In this document: positions 23,690 through 35,920 of the stretch, one piece after another | How positions within the stretch are numbered: the stretch's first letter is position 1 | Layout of the letters: each line of letters opens with the position of its first letter | Assembly: GCA_033239005.1 (NCBI GenBank) | Contig: BSQZ01000096.1 | Location: forward strand, 687,501 to 751,500 | DNA length: 64,000 nt | Direction: 5' to 3' | Source of the DNA: Lamellibrachia satsuma | Taxonomy: Eukaryota > Annelida > Polychaeta > Sabellida > Siboglinidae | Translations under genes and position numbers: made by a program | The notes under the pieces: model-generated | Told to the model about the DNA's origin: nothing | Databases searched by the model: none | What the model saw: the letters and a program-made list of their open reading frames with translations, nothing else

Positions 23690-25925
23690 CCAAAAAAAAA
23701 AAGTAGGGCTCAACAGATTTCCAGTTTAAAATCTCCCCATTTACTATTATTCTCTGTCTTCTGTGTGTAAGCCACTTATCTATCCAGTTGATTACATCAT
23801 TACCTATACCATGGGCTTTTAGTTTAAGTAACAATCTTTGATGTGGCACTTTATCGAAAGCTTTCTGAAAATCTAAAAAGACAACATCCACTGGTGACCC
23901 GTCATCTACCCACTTTGTTATTTCTTCCAAAAAACATAAGGGATTGGTTAGACATGACCTTGATTTTAGGAACCCGTGTTGATATGTATTTATTAATTAA
24001 CGGTTTACAAGGAATTCCACAATTTGGTATCTAATTAATGTTTCGAGTAATTTACATACTGAAGATTAACTCACTGGTCTGTAATTTTCTGGCTTGTTCC
24101 TCGATCCCTTCTTAAATTGCGGCGTAATGTTTGCTTCTTTCCATTCTGAATGAACTATTCCTTCTTCTAGTGACAAGTTAAAACATTTTGCAAGTGGTGT
24201 ACTAATTTGCTCAACAATTTCCGTAAGCAGTTTTGATGGTATCCCATCAACTCCAGGTGATTTATCATCTTTCATCTTCTTAATTTGCTTTGCTATAATT
24301 TCAGGAGTTACAAATAACTGCCCTAAATATTCTCATTATTGCCCTCAAATGTAGTAAATGGTACTGTAAGTGAACTGATATCTTCTGTGTTAAAAACTGA
24401 TCTGAACTACTCATTCTGGGCCTCTGCCATTTGAAACCCGTCTGAAATTATGTTTTAACTGTTGTTTTCTAGTGGTCCGACTTGATCTCGAACTTTCTGT
24501 TTACTCCTTACATTAGCATAGAAATACTTGCTGTAATTTTTGTTATGTTTCTTGCCAATTATTGTTGAAAGGTTCTTTTAGATGTCCTAATTTCAGTTGT
24601 AGCTAGGTAAGTGCCCCTTTATAATTTGCATAGTCTTCATCAATTCTGGTACGCCTATAAACCCTCCACATAGTTTGCTTAAACACTGTTTTTAATAGCT
24701 TCTTTTGACAAGTGTTTCTTTCTGGACCGTTTTCCTTGTTTTTTTTTCTCAAGGGAACACATTTATCGATGATACTCTCAATTTCATATTTTAGAATATT
24801 CCAACATTCAATTGCGGTCTTATTAATCAGCATGCTATTCCAATCTAGCTTTGCTAATGTTTTCTCATATCTTTATAGTTACCTTTGTGGAAGTTTCTCC
24901 TGTACGTTTTTTTATTCTTACTTTCTGGTTTTACATTGATGTCAAAATGTATTTGATTGTGGTCACTATTACCCAATGGTTCAACTATTTTTACATTGTC
25001 CACTAATTCTTGTTGTGATGACAAAACTATAAATAAAACTTTATCTCCCCTGGTAAGTTCTAGCACGTGCTGAGTAAGGAAGCTATCCTGGATTAAAAAT
25101 AGAAATTGTTGGTCCTCAATCCCTGTGCTCTCTAGATAATTCCATTGTATGTGTCCATGGTTAAAATCTCCCATTATGATACATTCCCCTTTACTAACTT
25201 CCTTTATAGCATTTTGTATTTTTGTGTTATCCTCTTCGTTTATGTTTGGACTTCGGTAAACTAATCCAATAGTTAATTTGTAATTTCTTGAAACTATTTT
25301 GCACCAAACAGCTTCATCGCAATCTGCTTCTCTTTCAAATTTTATTTCATAAGCCTGAGTAGATTATTTAACATATACAATAACTCCCCCTCCCCTTCTT
25401 CCTATTCGATCTCTCCTAAACATTACGTATCCTATCAATTCTAATTCAGCATCTGTTATGTCTGTGTTGGCCCATGATTCGGTAATGCCAATTATGTGAA
25501 GGTCAATATCTTCTACCATAATGTTTAATTCGTTTTTCTTATTTACTATACTCCTAGCATCTATGTCCTGCTTCAGACAAGGTTTTCGGACATTTTGTTA
25601 TTGGTTTATTTGTACTATTGGCCTCTTGTCCTGCTTGAGGCATCTCTAAGTACCCCCCTGCGCTTCTAGTTTAAATATGTTTACTACCAAAAATAGTTGT
25701 TATGCTACCCATGCCACTGTCTGCGGCTGCTATGAGTCCACCCGCAAATACTGCTGCCCCCTTTCCATTTAGATGAAACCCATCCTTCATGTACATATCA
25801 GCCCTTCCAAAAAAATTTCCCCACAAATCCAACTTCCTCTTCCCTACATACCTTATGAACAAGCATGTTATTTGCCATCCCCCAGCAATTTCGATACCTG
25901 TGACCCCCCACGATGACATCGTAAA
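23690..25925 (-). pseudogene. CR1-like LINE, antisense, decayed and truncated at both ends
   Basis: On the minus strand, from high to low coordinates: the ORF1 esterase end (25875-25680, with MKDGFHLNGKGAAVF), the ORF2 endonuclease (25600-24854, with MGDFNHGHIQWN and NSDHNQ), a linker, RT KSPGVDG (24275-24066), and motif A VFLDFQKAFDKVPH (about 23860). The piece stops after QRIIVNG near 23700, so motifs B and C and the 3' end are missing. It abuts the tail of the family-2 SINE. Several stops and frameshifts make it dead. Motif A Asp is retained. Confidence 0.9.
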
Positions 25926-26059
25926 TGTAATCGAGATCGCAATGGTAGCAACAGTTTTGACAAAGTTGGGCTCACTTCACTTAACAACGGGTGGAACGTG
26001 CAATTTACCAAGTTCAATTGTTGTGCATTCTCTATATGCGTCAATATCGGAAGGTTGTA

Positions 26060-26530
26060 GTGTGTCCCAATATATTTAGTTATTGTTTACTATTAATACA
26101 GTATGGTGCTATATGACTAAAACATGTCAGACAAAATGACTTTGCCACGTTGATGAATCCACGACAATAGCCCCTCCGGATTAAGCCTCCTTCGCACAAA
26201 ATGCAACATTTATTAATTACATATATTATGTATCAAGTTTGTTAGAACAATTAGGCAACATAGCATTACAATGGTGTTTCCTGCAACCGCCTCGATGTAA
26301 GCTATCAAGCTAACCCTACTTTACAAATATGGGCAAATAAAGAAAATTTTTAATAATGTTGTTTATGTTTTGATTTTGAGTACTTTTCACTAACACTAAT
26401 TAAACACTAAGTAATAAGCACAAGTTGCTGTTATTCCGATATATATAGTTCAACATTGAATCGTCAACAAATCTAAGCGTTTTGTTGAACGGACGTGACC
26501 TGAGGACATCAATATACTGCGGTAGTCTTA
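26060..26530 (+). repeat. R2 dispersed repeat, right-hand part
   Basis: Matches about 5630-6110 in the same orientation, with shared TAGCCCCTCCGGAT, CCTTCGCACAAAATGCAACA and GTGTTTCCTGCAACCGCCTC. The copy at 41885-42660 holds the complementary left-hand part. Confidence 0.75.
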
Positions 26531-28255
26531 TAGATACCGAGCGTGTACCCATAGTCAATAAAGTATACCCAAGGGTAAATATTAAAAAACAAAAATAGCT
26601 AATGTCCGCATGTTCTGCTAGAAATATCTAGATAAAAATACACCGGTTAAGTTGGACTGGAGAAAAATATACAAACTTTTGGTAAAACTAAATAGACCTA
26701 TGTGTTTGCTGGGAGTAGTTACTTGGCGAAGTAAAATTAAATATGTTAAAATAAAGTGAAAACATACGGTGAAAGTTTAATTTAATAATAACCTATATGT
26801 TTGTTTAGAAGTTGTCGATTCCATTATTTTTGCTTTTGTTGTATTGGATTAATTAAAGCAATAGCCGTGGAGCACGTTTGACTCAATATATATGAATATA
26901 TTTCTTAAATTTCAAAATAAAGAACAAGTACTTAATGTTTTTGAAACCACATGTCTAGCCAAATACAAGGAAATATATATGAACTCCAGATGTGTGTTTT
27001 AATGACAACAACATCACAAGCTCTTATCATATTCTTCATTGCATACCAGTCACATTAAGTACATCGAAACTATTTTGTTTTGACTGCTCCAAAATAGTAA
27101 ACCCTTATTGATGGCGTCGTCGACAATAATATAAATCCCTACACAATCAAGTAGAGGGTTCCTGTATTAATTGAGGAGTTGTTGTTTATTTATTTGTGAA
27201 ACTTTTTAAGATACTGCATTTCTGGTATTGGTATTTGATAGCTGGTTAGATCTTTGAAAACTAATTATACAGATCTTAGCAATCATAACGATTAAAACAG
27301 TTTGATTCATTGGATATGTATTAATCTTTAATCTTTACATCACCGCGTTCGGTTTAGAGGTTTAACAAAATTAATAGTTAAAATGCAGCAATTAAATAAG
27401 AACATGACAAAACCTACCGAGTGGGCGAAGCTTAACATCGTATCACGGAACACGCATGCGTTGAGCGAGCTACCCTCCTCTGGGAAGTCAGTGAGCTCTC
27501 TCCTTTACCAGGGTTTTGTTAGACTAGGAATGTCAGTTACACCACTGTGATTGTGCAGTAGATGACTGGCGCGGAAACACACATTATCGGGTTACTCCCG
27601 TCAATTAACATTTTTGCCAGACCACGAGAGCCTAAGTCTGACAGATGACGTGTCTCTGTATCAGTCATTACCTGTGGGCCAGTCCATTGATCGTTGATGT
27701 AGTTGTGAAGTAGCGTGTGATACCTGAAAGGGTTGGCTCCAGCGTAGTGGCGCGTCACATGGGATCTGGGGTTCCGTTTATCAGAAACAGACTCTATGTA
27801 AATATGTTAATGCCCCCCTCCCAAGCATGCAAACACAATGCACTTAATATTGATGGTTCGAAGACAGCTGCATCACACTCCATGTGTATATGTTTTGAAG
27901 ACACTACACTGTCTGACAGCCACTTCAAGCAAGCTATATGCCATAGGAACCCCAATGTGGACTCCGACAATACGGTATTGGATAATGGAACATTACTCTC
28001 TCATGTATCAATTATGCCTTCCGGTGGAGACGAAACTATCTATGCGGTCATAAATCGGCACGACAGCACGGTAAGCCGTACGTGTTTGGATATTAGTCTA
28101 TCTTTAATTTGTAGAGCGGTGGAGGGATATGGGACATTTGGTTTCTGCGGGTGCAGTGTGGTCGCGGCAGTGGTTCTATCGGTGTGGCCCTCAGTGTGTG
28201 TAGGCCCAGTTATGACGGAAATAAGTCGACTTCCGCATATTCATGTGCATGCATA
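26531..28255. other. Stretch without recognised gene
   Basis: An isolated GTGTTTGCTGGGA end (26702-26714) matches the right terminus of the 17.4 kb MITE. An open frame at 27717 to about 28250 runs into the microsatellite that follows; its composition is unremarkable and no domain was recognised, so it is not called as a gene. Confidence 0.4.
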
Positions 28256-28259
28256 TAAC

Positions 28260-28292
28260 AAATATGTATATATGTGTATGTATGTATGTATG

Positions 28293-28326
<34 letters not shown>

Positions 28327-28660
28327 TGCAGCATGCATGCATGCATGCATATATGAATGTATGTATGCATGTATATATGCATGCATGTGCGTGCGTGCGT
28401 GCGTGCGTGCATGCATATATGAATGTATGTATGCATGTATATATGCATGCATGTGCGTGCGTGCGTGCGTGCGTGCGTGCATGCGTGCGTGTATGTATGT
28501 ATGTATTTATTTATGTGTGTACTTGTGAATATGTGTGAACGTATGTACGTATGTACGTGTGTATGTAGGTATGTTTGCATGCATATGTGTAATATGTATG
28601 TATATATGGATGGATGCATGCATGCATGCATGCTTACCTGCACGCACCTACGCACTTTCG
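28260..28660. repeat. Tetranucleotide microsatellite (TATG, TGCA, GCGT)n
   Basis: A compound array of TATG, CATG and GTGC units. A block of about 67 bp (GCATGCATATATGAATG... to the GTGC run) is duplicated at about 28340-28404 and 28405-28475, showing recent slippage or unequal exchange. Confidence 0.93.
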
Positions 28661-29399
28661 TGCGAATGTATGTAACCTAACGTGATATGTAGCAAGGGAT
28701 TTTCAAGAAATAAATACAAATGTGCTATGGTTAACAAACTTGAGAACAACTGCCTAAAATGTAATTGTGTGTCAACGGCAACTCCTAAATTCCATGCAGA
28801 GGCTTCATGTGTATTGTTCTCTCTCATGAGAGGTGTCGGGAAAAGCACCAAGTTTGTCCCATTGTTTTTATATACCAATAGTGATACATTCAAATAATTG
28901 GTCCAGTGACATTTAGTGAAATGGTAAGTACAACCAACAAACAGTTCGCTATATTCACACGTTGGTTTACGTCAATTCACGTTCCATTTCGTCCACTGAC
29001 TGGGACAGTCGTAGAGTCGAAAGCCATTTCCTCTCTAGCCCCGTCTTCTGCTGTGTGTAGCAGGTAAGCTTTGCCCGGTCCATTCCTGTATACTATCCAG
29101 CCAGTTTTTTTATCTGGCGGCCCCGTCTTCTCTAGCCCTCCATGATTTCTTGCAGGATCTTTTTTTTTGAAATGGTGGTGCGTCGTGTGATATTGCCAAA
29201 CCGGGAGAGCGTTCTTTGTTTCACCGTTGACAATAAGTACTAGTAGATAAGTAAATCAGGTATGACTAAAACCAGCTCAAATTTATGAGCAACAAACCAC
29301 ACCAAGTGCTTAATGCGAAAAGTGTGATCAATAATGTCAATACGTGGCAAATAGATGATGGCTTTATTATTAGTGGATAGTCAAAATACTAACAAGTGG

Positions 29400-29970
29400 C
29401 ATGAGATAAATGTAAGCTGAGACGGTGAGAAACAGCAAGGCAGGCTGGAGACAGTGTCATAAACTATAGAAATGTATGCTGATATGGTGAGAAAAAGAAA
29501 GGCAGACTGCAGGCAGTGTCATAAAGTACATCAATGTATTATGAAATGGTGAGAAACAGCAAGGCAGGCTGGAGACAGTGTCATAAACTATAGAAATGTA
29601 TGCTGATATGGTGAGAAAAAGAAAGGCAGACTGCAGGCAGTGTCATAAAGTACATCAATGTATTATGAAATGGTGAGAAACAGCAAGGCAGGCTGGAGAC
29701 AGTGTCATAAACTATAGAAATGTATGCTGATATGGTGAGAAAAAGAAAGGCAGGCTGGAGACAGTGTCATAAAGTACATCAATGTATTATGAAATGGTGA
29801 GAAACAGCAAGGCATGCTGGAGACAGTGTCATAAAGTATATAATTTTATAGTGAGACGGTGAGAAACAGTAAGGCAGGCTGGAGACAGTGTCATAAAGTA
29901 TAGAAATGTATGCTGAGACGCTGAGAAACAGCAAGGCAGGCTCGAGACAGTGTCGTGAAATAATCAAATG
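29400..29970. repeat. 62-bp tandem repeat with dimeric higher-order structure
   Basis: About nine units of GGTGAGAAACAGCAAGGCAG...TATAGAAATGTATGC. Two unit types alternate: one has ACAGCAAGGCAGGCTGG, the other AAAGAAAGGCAGACTGC. Part of the array therefore evolved as 124-bp dimers, a small higher-order repeat. Confidence 0.93.
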
Positions 29971-30589
29971 CTTGTAAGTACTATTTTGTTCAACTTGTCC
30001 TTACCTAACCATTTTAATGTTACATATACGGAGAGGTGCAGTATCTTTGACTCTAACTACCTTATTATTTTATAAGTTCTAGCACATTTAATGTAATGCA
30101 CCCCTTTGCACGTGGCACCTATACAATGGTGTAAACCTTTAAATTTGTTTCTAGATCCTTGTTACTTTCATAGCTATGTTACGTTCATTACGTCCATTCG
30201 GTTATCGTAAAAACATAAAAATTCGTTGATGACAACAACAGGCGATAACACAACTGATCGATAAATCACAGTATAAAAGTAAATAAAAGCGTAGATGTCG
30301 CGCATAGATCAATTAACACAAATCCTGTTCGTGATCTTAGATGAGCACAGTCCGTGATTAGTCGTATGTAAATTGTACTTTAACAAAATTATGTTTTTTT
30401 TAGCATCTAATGACATTACATAATTTTTACATAATAATCAACCACGCACTAGTAACATCTAAGCTGGACGACGACAATGGGGTTTTGTTTTGGTGTCAAC
30501 GGACGATTGTTGCACAAGCTACAAATGATGCAAAATTCCGGGGGGGGGTGGCCGCGGGGTGTAACACGGCAACGCCTCCGCGATCATCT

Positions 30590-30830
30590 TCTCATTACAC
30601 CTGTCCTGATCGCGCTACGCTGGCTACCCATTCGATGGCGCATCATTTAGAAACTACTTGTGTTGAATTTCCAAACGATGCACGATCTCACGCTCGCATA
30701 TATCGCTGACATGATCTCACAGTACAAGCCGAGCCGCCAGCTTCTCACAGACTTTTTCGAAAAATATTTCACATTTCAGCGCATCTGTTCAAAGCAGCAT
30801 TCGCCGACAATTTCGTAAAAAAAAGTCTGG
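30590..30830 (+). pseudogene. LINE ORF2 C-terminal remnant
   Basis: Homologous to 34975-35310: shared GATCGCGCTAC.CTGGCTACC, GATGGCGCATCATTTA, GTACAAGCCG.GCCGCCAGCT and CATCTGTTCAAA.CAGCA. The protein reading (ALHWLPIRW-type, then the ISLYKPGRQL-type segment) is frameshifted. The central part is deleted. Confidence 0.75.
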
Positions 30831-30966
30831 TACCTAATATTGCCACGTACATGTTTTAAATATTACAGTGTTTTTTGTTACTTTATTTTAGGTAAATATA
30901 TGCTTAACACACGACCAGGTTTTGAATGCCTGATCTTATTTCACTGTTATATGGGTTATTACCCTT

Positions 30967-31185
<219 letters not shown>

Positions 31186-31189
31186 TACA

Positions 31190-32160
31190 CTACTTATTTA
31201 CCCGGCGCGGACAAAAGTCCCGCAGAACTGCATAAACGCGGCGGCTTTAAATTATAAAGGTCCTTACTACACTCTGCCAGAGGATCAGGAAAACATAGGT
31301 ATGACCCAGAAAATGGACGCAATCCATGATCATTCCAATCCCCATAAATGGAAATTTTAAACTATGCAAACATTACAGAACCATCAGACTCATCTGTCAC
31401 GATCATGCTACGTGTCCTGTTGAACAGACTGAAAGGGAAAGCAGAATAAATATTCAATTTACTCTTCAATGTAAGACTGATTAAAGAAACATCTGCTTCA
31501 TCAAAGATCCCTTATTATTGTATACGTTATGTATGTTTGTGTTACAATATTGTGTGTTTTGAAAGTGATATGTGTAATAATTATGTATACGTTTATTGAT
31601 AACATTATATTTGCTCACTTTTTATTATAATTAAAAGTTCTTTCATTATTAAATGAGTAATTAACATATTAGCGCCTAGCTGCAATGGCCTCTTAATTGC
31701 GTCATTTTGATCAAGGTGATGTTGGTTTATCTGGTATGTTTTCATAATAACCCGAGTTGCTTCTATAAACCCCACAACAAAAGGTAAAGGTTCGATTTTA
31801 TACAACGTTTATATAACGCGGTACACAGTCCTTGGGACTGCCCAAAGCAATCTACACTTCGCCCCCGGCAGACCTGTTCATTCGAGTGCCATCTCAACTC
31901 CTCTTGGAAGTATTCAGCCAAGCTGTAATTACTGCGGGAAGACTATTTGTTTAGATATCCACCTTTGTCTGTAGCCAAGTACTCATTTGTTCAGCCGAGT
32001 GAACTCTGGCAACGTGTAATGAAAGAAATTGCCCAAGTTTCGAAACAGCAACAAGTGGATTCGAGCCGGGGTGATCTCGATTGAGAGCCCGACGTTCTGG
32101 GCGCTACGTTACAGGGCCCCACATGTGGAATTTACCACAGCACGTGACCCAATAAATGAA
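31190..32160 (+). repeat. Copy 3 (partial) of the 1.7/38.9 kb dispersed repeat
   Basis: Starts with CTTATTTACCCGGCGC and contains AATGACCCAGAAAATGGACGC-like phrases shared with 39075. It ends near the CCCCACATGTGGAATTTACC phrase. It carries a full-length minus-strand SINE (31780-32125) where copy 1 has only a remnant. Confidence 0.7.
31780..32125 (-). repeat. tRNA-derived SINE, family 2, longest copy, antisense
   Basis: Read on the minus strand: head GTAACGTAGCGCCCAGAACG, then CTCTCAATCGAGA, a B-box-like GGCTCGAATCC, a body with AATGAGTACTTGGC and AATGAACAGGTCTGCC, and a tail ACCTTTACCTTTTG. The layout matches 23380-23660. Length is about 345 bp. Confidence 0.75.
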
Positions 32161-32329
32161 TAAAGAAGGATGCCGATGATGATGGGTGCGGACAGACAGA
32201 GAGCATACGCGCCTGAATTCTTTCAAACACATTAATTGTTGATGCATAAAACAATGACTGTGAATCGGCCCCTTCACCATGACACTGTGTGTGACCTGTC
32301 AGATAGATATGGTCGCAGCCACATCAGCG

Positions 32330-33270
32330 CGTGAACAGACATTCCGAAGCGTTATTCCAATTGGCTGAGCATAATTTCATGGTCGACTGTGTTAAAGGCG
32401 GCCGACATGTCAAGTTATACCAGGATAACGCCATACCGCCGGTCTAGCGCATCAAGGATGTCATTCTGAACTCAAACTAGCGCAGTTTCCGTAGAATTAT
32501 GTGATTTGTATGCTGATTGGTAGCGTTCGAGAAGATTGCTGTCAGTTAAGTGCTTGATCAGACAGTGTGTGACGTATCGTTCAAGTAGCTTAGGCACAAA
32601 AGGCAGATTTGAAATTGGTCGATAACTGTGATGTATGACGCCACTTCCGGTCAAGTTGTCGTCGTATTTGTTTGGCATTGATCAGCTTCTCATTGTACGA
32701 CGGTTGGACGACGGTTGGACGACGGTTGGACGACGGTTGGACGACGGTTGGACGATGGGCTACACGAGTCAATGCTTTATACTTTCAGCATATGATCGTT
32801 TTCCGCGGAACGACCGGTTTCTGTTGTCGGGCTGCACGTCCCAGTGAATGTTGAAATCGCCGACAATCGCGAAACGGCGGGTCATCAAGGTGTAGTGTTC
32901 AACGAAACCGGCAAACTCAGCGAGAAAGTCAGCATATGATTGTTTGTTCTTTTTTGACAGAGGTGGACGGTAAATGATTATAAGTTTGATTGAATTTGCT
33001 TATAACGCAACATTAATATCCATGAACTCAAACGATTTCATCTCATCGCATCGGTTAACAGCCACTTTGAAGCTCGATCGGTAAACAAGGCTGATACAAC
33101 CACCTCGGCGGTTTTTTCGATGAACGTGTGTAAATTTATAATCAGCAGACGTCAAGTCTTTTATAGTTGTGTTGTCTTTGTCACCGGTGCTTAGTCATGC
33201 CTCGGTGATGGCTACAAGATACATGTTCACCTCAGTCAAGTGATAGAACTAACCTCAGCCCTATTGTTCC
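32330..33270 (-). pseudogene. L2/jockey-like LINE fragment (endonuclease to RT), antisense
   Basis: On the minus strand, the endonuclease end FAIVGDFNIHWDVQPDN (about 32880-32835) is followed by a short minisatellite. RT segments follow: YRPISNLPFVPKLLER and YQSAYKSHNSTETALV (32678-32472), then a DMSAAFNTVDH version of motif A near 32400. Catalytic Asp is visible but frames are broken. It differs clearly from the CR1-like family. Confidence 0.8.
32695..32756. repeat. 11-bp minisatellite (GGTTGGACGAC)n
   Basis: About 5.5 near-perfect units lie between the endonuclease and RT parts of the surrounding LINE fragment. The array is short and homogeneous. Confidence 0.95.
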
Positions 33271-33354
33271 ATCTGCTGGTCACGGTGGTAATTGGCCTGA
33301 AACGCCTCGTTCCGGCTATCGTCCCTCGCCTGGTCAGTGGTCGGCACAAGTTCA

Positions 33355-34885
33355 GCGTCTGTGTCCAAGCCCGGGCCTCTACATAATTTCGCGTGCCGGG
33401 CCGGGCCTGGGCCTACATATTGCGGGCCCGGGCCGGGCCTGGCCTGAAAAAATGTAAACACATCGAGCTTGAGCCGGGCCTGGGCCTAGTGTGAGCGGGC
33501 CGGGCCGGGCTTGGGCTGGGCCTGGACATAATAAAAATATTCATACAAAACCCAGGTTATTAATTTTATTATTAATAAAAACTTATTATAAATTGTAATT
33601 CCGGTTAATGAATGCTTTAAATTATTTCTTTATTATTATGTAGTTGCAAATTAAGACCTTGCATGGAATTATAAATGACACTATAGTGCTTTATACATTG
33701 GTTTAACACAGTTTAACCTCTTTTCAACAATGGGACTTCCTGTGGTATCATTTTAATAATGTGCATTGTTTTAATAGAGACATTTCATATAAAATATATG
33801 CATAGTCGCATGCCCATATCTTTGTATTGTAACTATTTAAACATGTACTGGCTTTCCAAAACACTGTGACTGGAGTAGTGGCACTTATTTCACTGGCTTC
33901 ATCACAGTTAATACATGTTTCCCATCATTCTTCTTCAGTTCAAACTTAACTTCCTATCGTTTAATCCGTGATGTCTAGACTGTGTAAACCGCATATTTTT
34001 GGCATGAATGTACCCTTTTGCATAGATCTAATGACCCCATACCAGGCCACTTAATTTCACCTGGCTGGAAGCAGCCAGCCCCAAATATTTACTTTAGACA
34101 TATTTGCAGAGGCAATCAAGCCATGATTAACCATCAACTTAATCATCCTTTGACCAAACCAGTGGACATTCTATTTTCTAGGCATTCCCTCCAAACAGTG
34201 CCCGCCTGAATGGCCAGCCAACTGGCCACTGTCCACTGCCCTGTGATCCTAATACACAGTAGTCCAGTACCCACCCCAGTTGGTAATTGGTATTTTTCAA
34301 TTTTGTGAACTAGTGACAATTTAGTATCTACAATTTCCCCAGTACTGATTCACTCACACTTGTACTAATTCACACATGTCTCAAACTGATCTGTCTCAGG
34401 CTAGTGACTGCAGGCCTGCTGGAAATGCCACTGGGTGTCAGTGCCAGTGGGTGACATAGTAGTAGCTAGTACTAGTTACTAGCTAGACACTACTAAACAA
34501 CAACTGACATGACTATTTATGTAGTAAACATTATACAATGTTCGTATATTATTTATTTTATTTATTAAAACAATAAGTATGTTTTACAGTTTATTTGTGT
34601 TTCGTATTTCTTATGAGATTATAGTTTTATTTTCTTTAAAGTTAGCGGGCCGCGGGCTTGCGGGCCGCGGGCTTACCCGTCTTTGGCTCGCCGGAATGGG
34701 CGGAGTATGGGCCTCAAACTTGCGGGCCGGGCCGGGCCGGCCCGGGCCGGGCCTGGGCCAAACATTCACGGTCTGGGTCGGGCCTGGGCCTAAATTGTAA
34801 TTTGCGGGCCTGGGCCGGGCCTGGACTCTAACTGTTAATTACGTGCCGGGTTGGGCTCAAATTATAGGCCCGCGCAGGGCACTAA
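33355..34885. mobile_element. 1.5-kb element with GGGCC-rich inverted ends (hAT-like?)
   Basis: The left end (about 33355-33530) and right end (about 34645-34885) are both built of GGGCC / CCGGGCC phrases in otherwise AT-rich DNA. The outermost parts align as inverted repeats: left GTGTCCAAGCCCGGGCCT with ATAATTT a few bases on, right (read inward) AGTGCCCTGCGCGGGCCTAT with AATTTG. GC-rich subterminal repeats of this kind are typical of many hAT-superfamily transposons. The 1.1-kb interior has no convincing transposase, so this looks non-autonomous. The exact termini and an 8-bp target duplication could not be fixed. Confidence 0.55.
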
Positions 34886-34899
34886 CATGTACACGAGGT

Positions 34900-35330
34900 G
34901 TCACTGAACCATGGGATAAATTGGAGTGCTTGTTGAGAGAACGAACTCACCCGGTATTGGACATAGCAAATGGGTTACATCATACATGGCCTGATCGCGC
35001 TACACTGGCTACCGATTCGATGGCGCATCATTTACAAACTACTTGTGTTCCGAACAATGCATGATCTCACGCCCACATATATCGGCGATGTGATCTCACT
35101 GTACAAGCCGGGCCGCCAGCTTCACTCCGCCCGTATCTGTCTTCTGACCGTGTCTCCCCACAATATAGAACGTTATGGTCGGTGTGGATTTTCTGTAACG
35201 GCACCGCGCCTGTGGAAAGAATTGCTGGATTGTCTCCCCTCGTGGACTTTTCTGAACGTTATCAATATCATCTTTAAAGGCATCTGTTCAAAACAGCAAT
35301 CGCCGACAACTTAAAAAAAATAATGAACCT
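34900..35330 (+). pseudogene. LINE ORF2 C-terminus
   Basis: The plus-strand frame 34970-35314 reads LHWLPIRWRIIYKLLVF, then YIGDVISLYKPGRQLHSA, then GFSVTAPRLWKELLDCLP, and ends in a stop. This is the highly characteristic C-terminal domain of jockey/L2/CR1-like ORF2 proteins (LHWLPVR.RI.YKLL..., FSVAAPRLWN.LP). The rest of the element upstream is absent, as expected for a 5'-truncated copy. It starts just beyond the GGGCC element. Confidence 0.85.
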
Positions 35331-35722
35331 CATATATTGCCACGTACATGTTTTATATATTATAGTGTTTTATTGTTACTTTATTTTTTATATGCGTATG
35401 CTTCACACACGACCGGTTTTTAAATACCTGATCTGATTTCATTGTTGTGATGCTTATTACTCTTTAGTATTTATTTTGTATTAACATTTAATATAATAAT
35501 GTCAGAGTTAGTATCACACAATACGACACTGGCACTGGACGGTTGGAAGGTGGTTTATTGGACATGTTGCATGGCTGCCCAAGCAACAGGCGATACAAAA
35601 CCTTGTGAACATGCAGACAAACATAAGTATCCATTTGGATGACGGTCATAAACATTAGTATAACATCATATCACAATAATACCATATTAATCACACTTGT
35701 ATTCTGCACTATAAACAGAATA

Positions 35723-35920
35723 CTACAGAAATTGTTGTTTCAATCTATCGTAAATTTCTTCCATCCGGAATCGTGATACGTCTTGGACGTGTCCTTCCTG
35801 AATGAGATGTTCGCGGAAGAATGACTCGGTTATGGTCGACACTTGGGCTCCAATGTCCAACAAACAGCGAACGTCGACAAACCGACTTGCTTGATCTGTT
35901 GTCTCCTCCCACTCTTGCAT
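35723..35920 (-). pseudogene. Retroelement aspartic protease start
   Basis: The minus-strand frame runs out of the minisatellite text and continues CLLDIGAQVSTITESFF, the active-site segment of retroviral-type aspartic proteases. The usual Asp-Thr/Ser-Gly triad is Asp-Ile-Gly here, so it is probably inactive. The frame stops at 35723, inside the flanking direct repeat, and no further pol coding follows. Confidence 0.75.

Noticed and set aside
28191..28680. Met/Cys/Tyr and His/Thr repeat frames, including the end of the 27717 frame
   Set aside because: They arise from tetranucleotide microsatellite.
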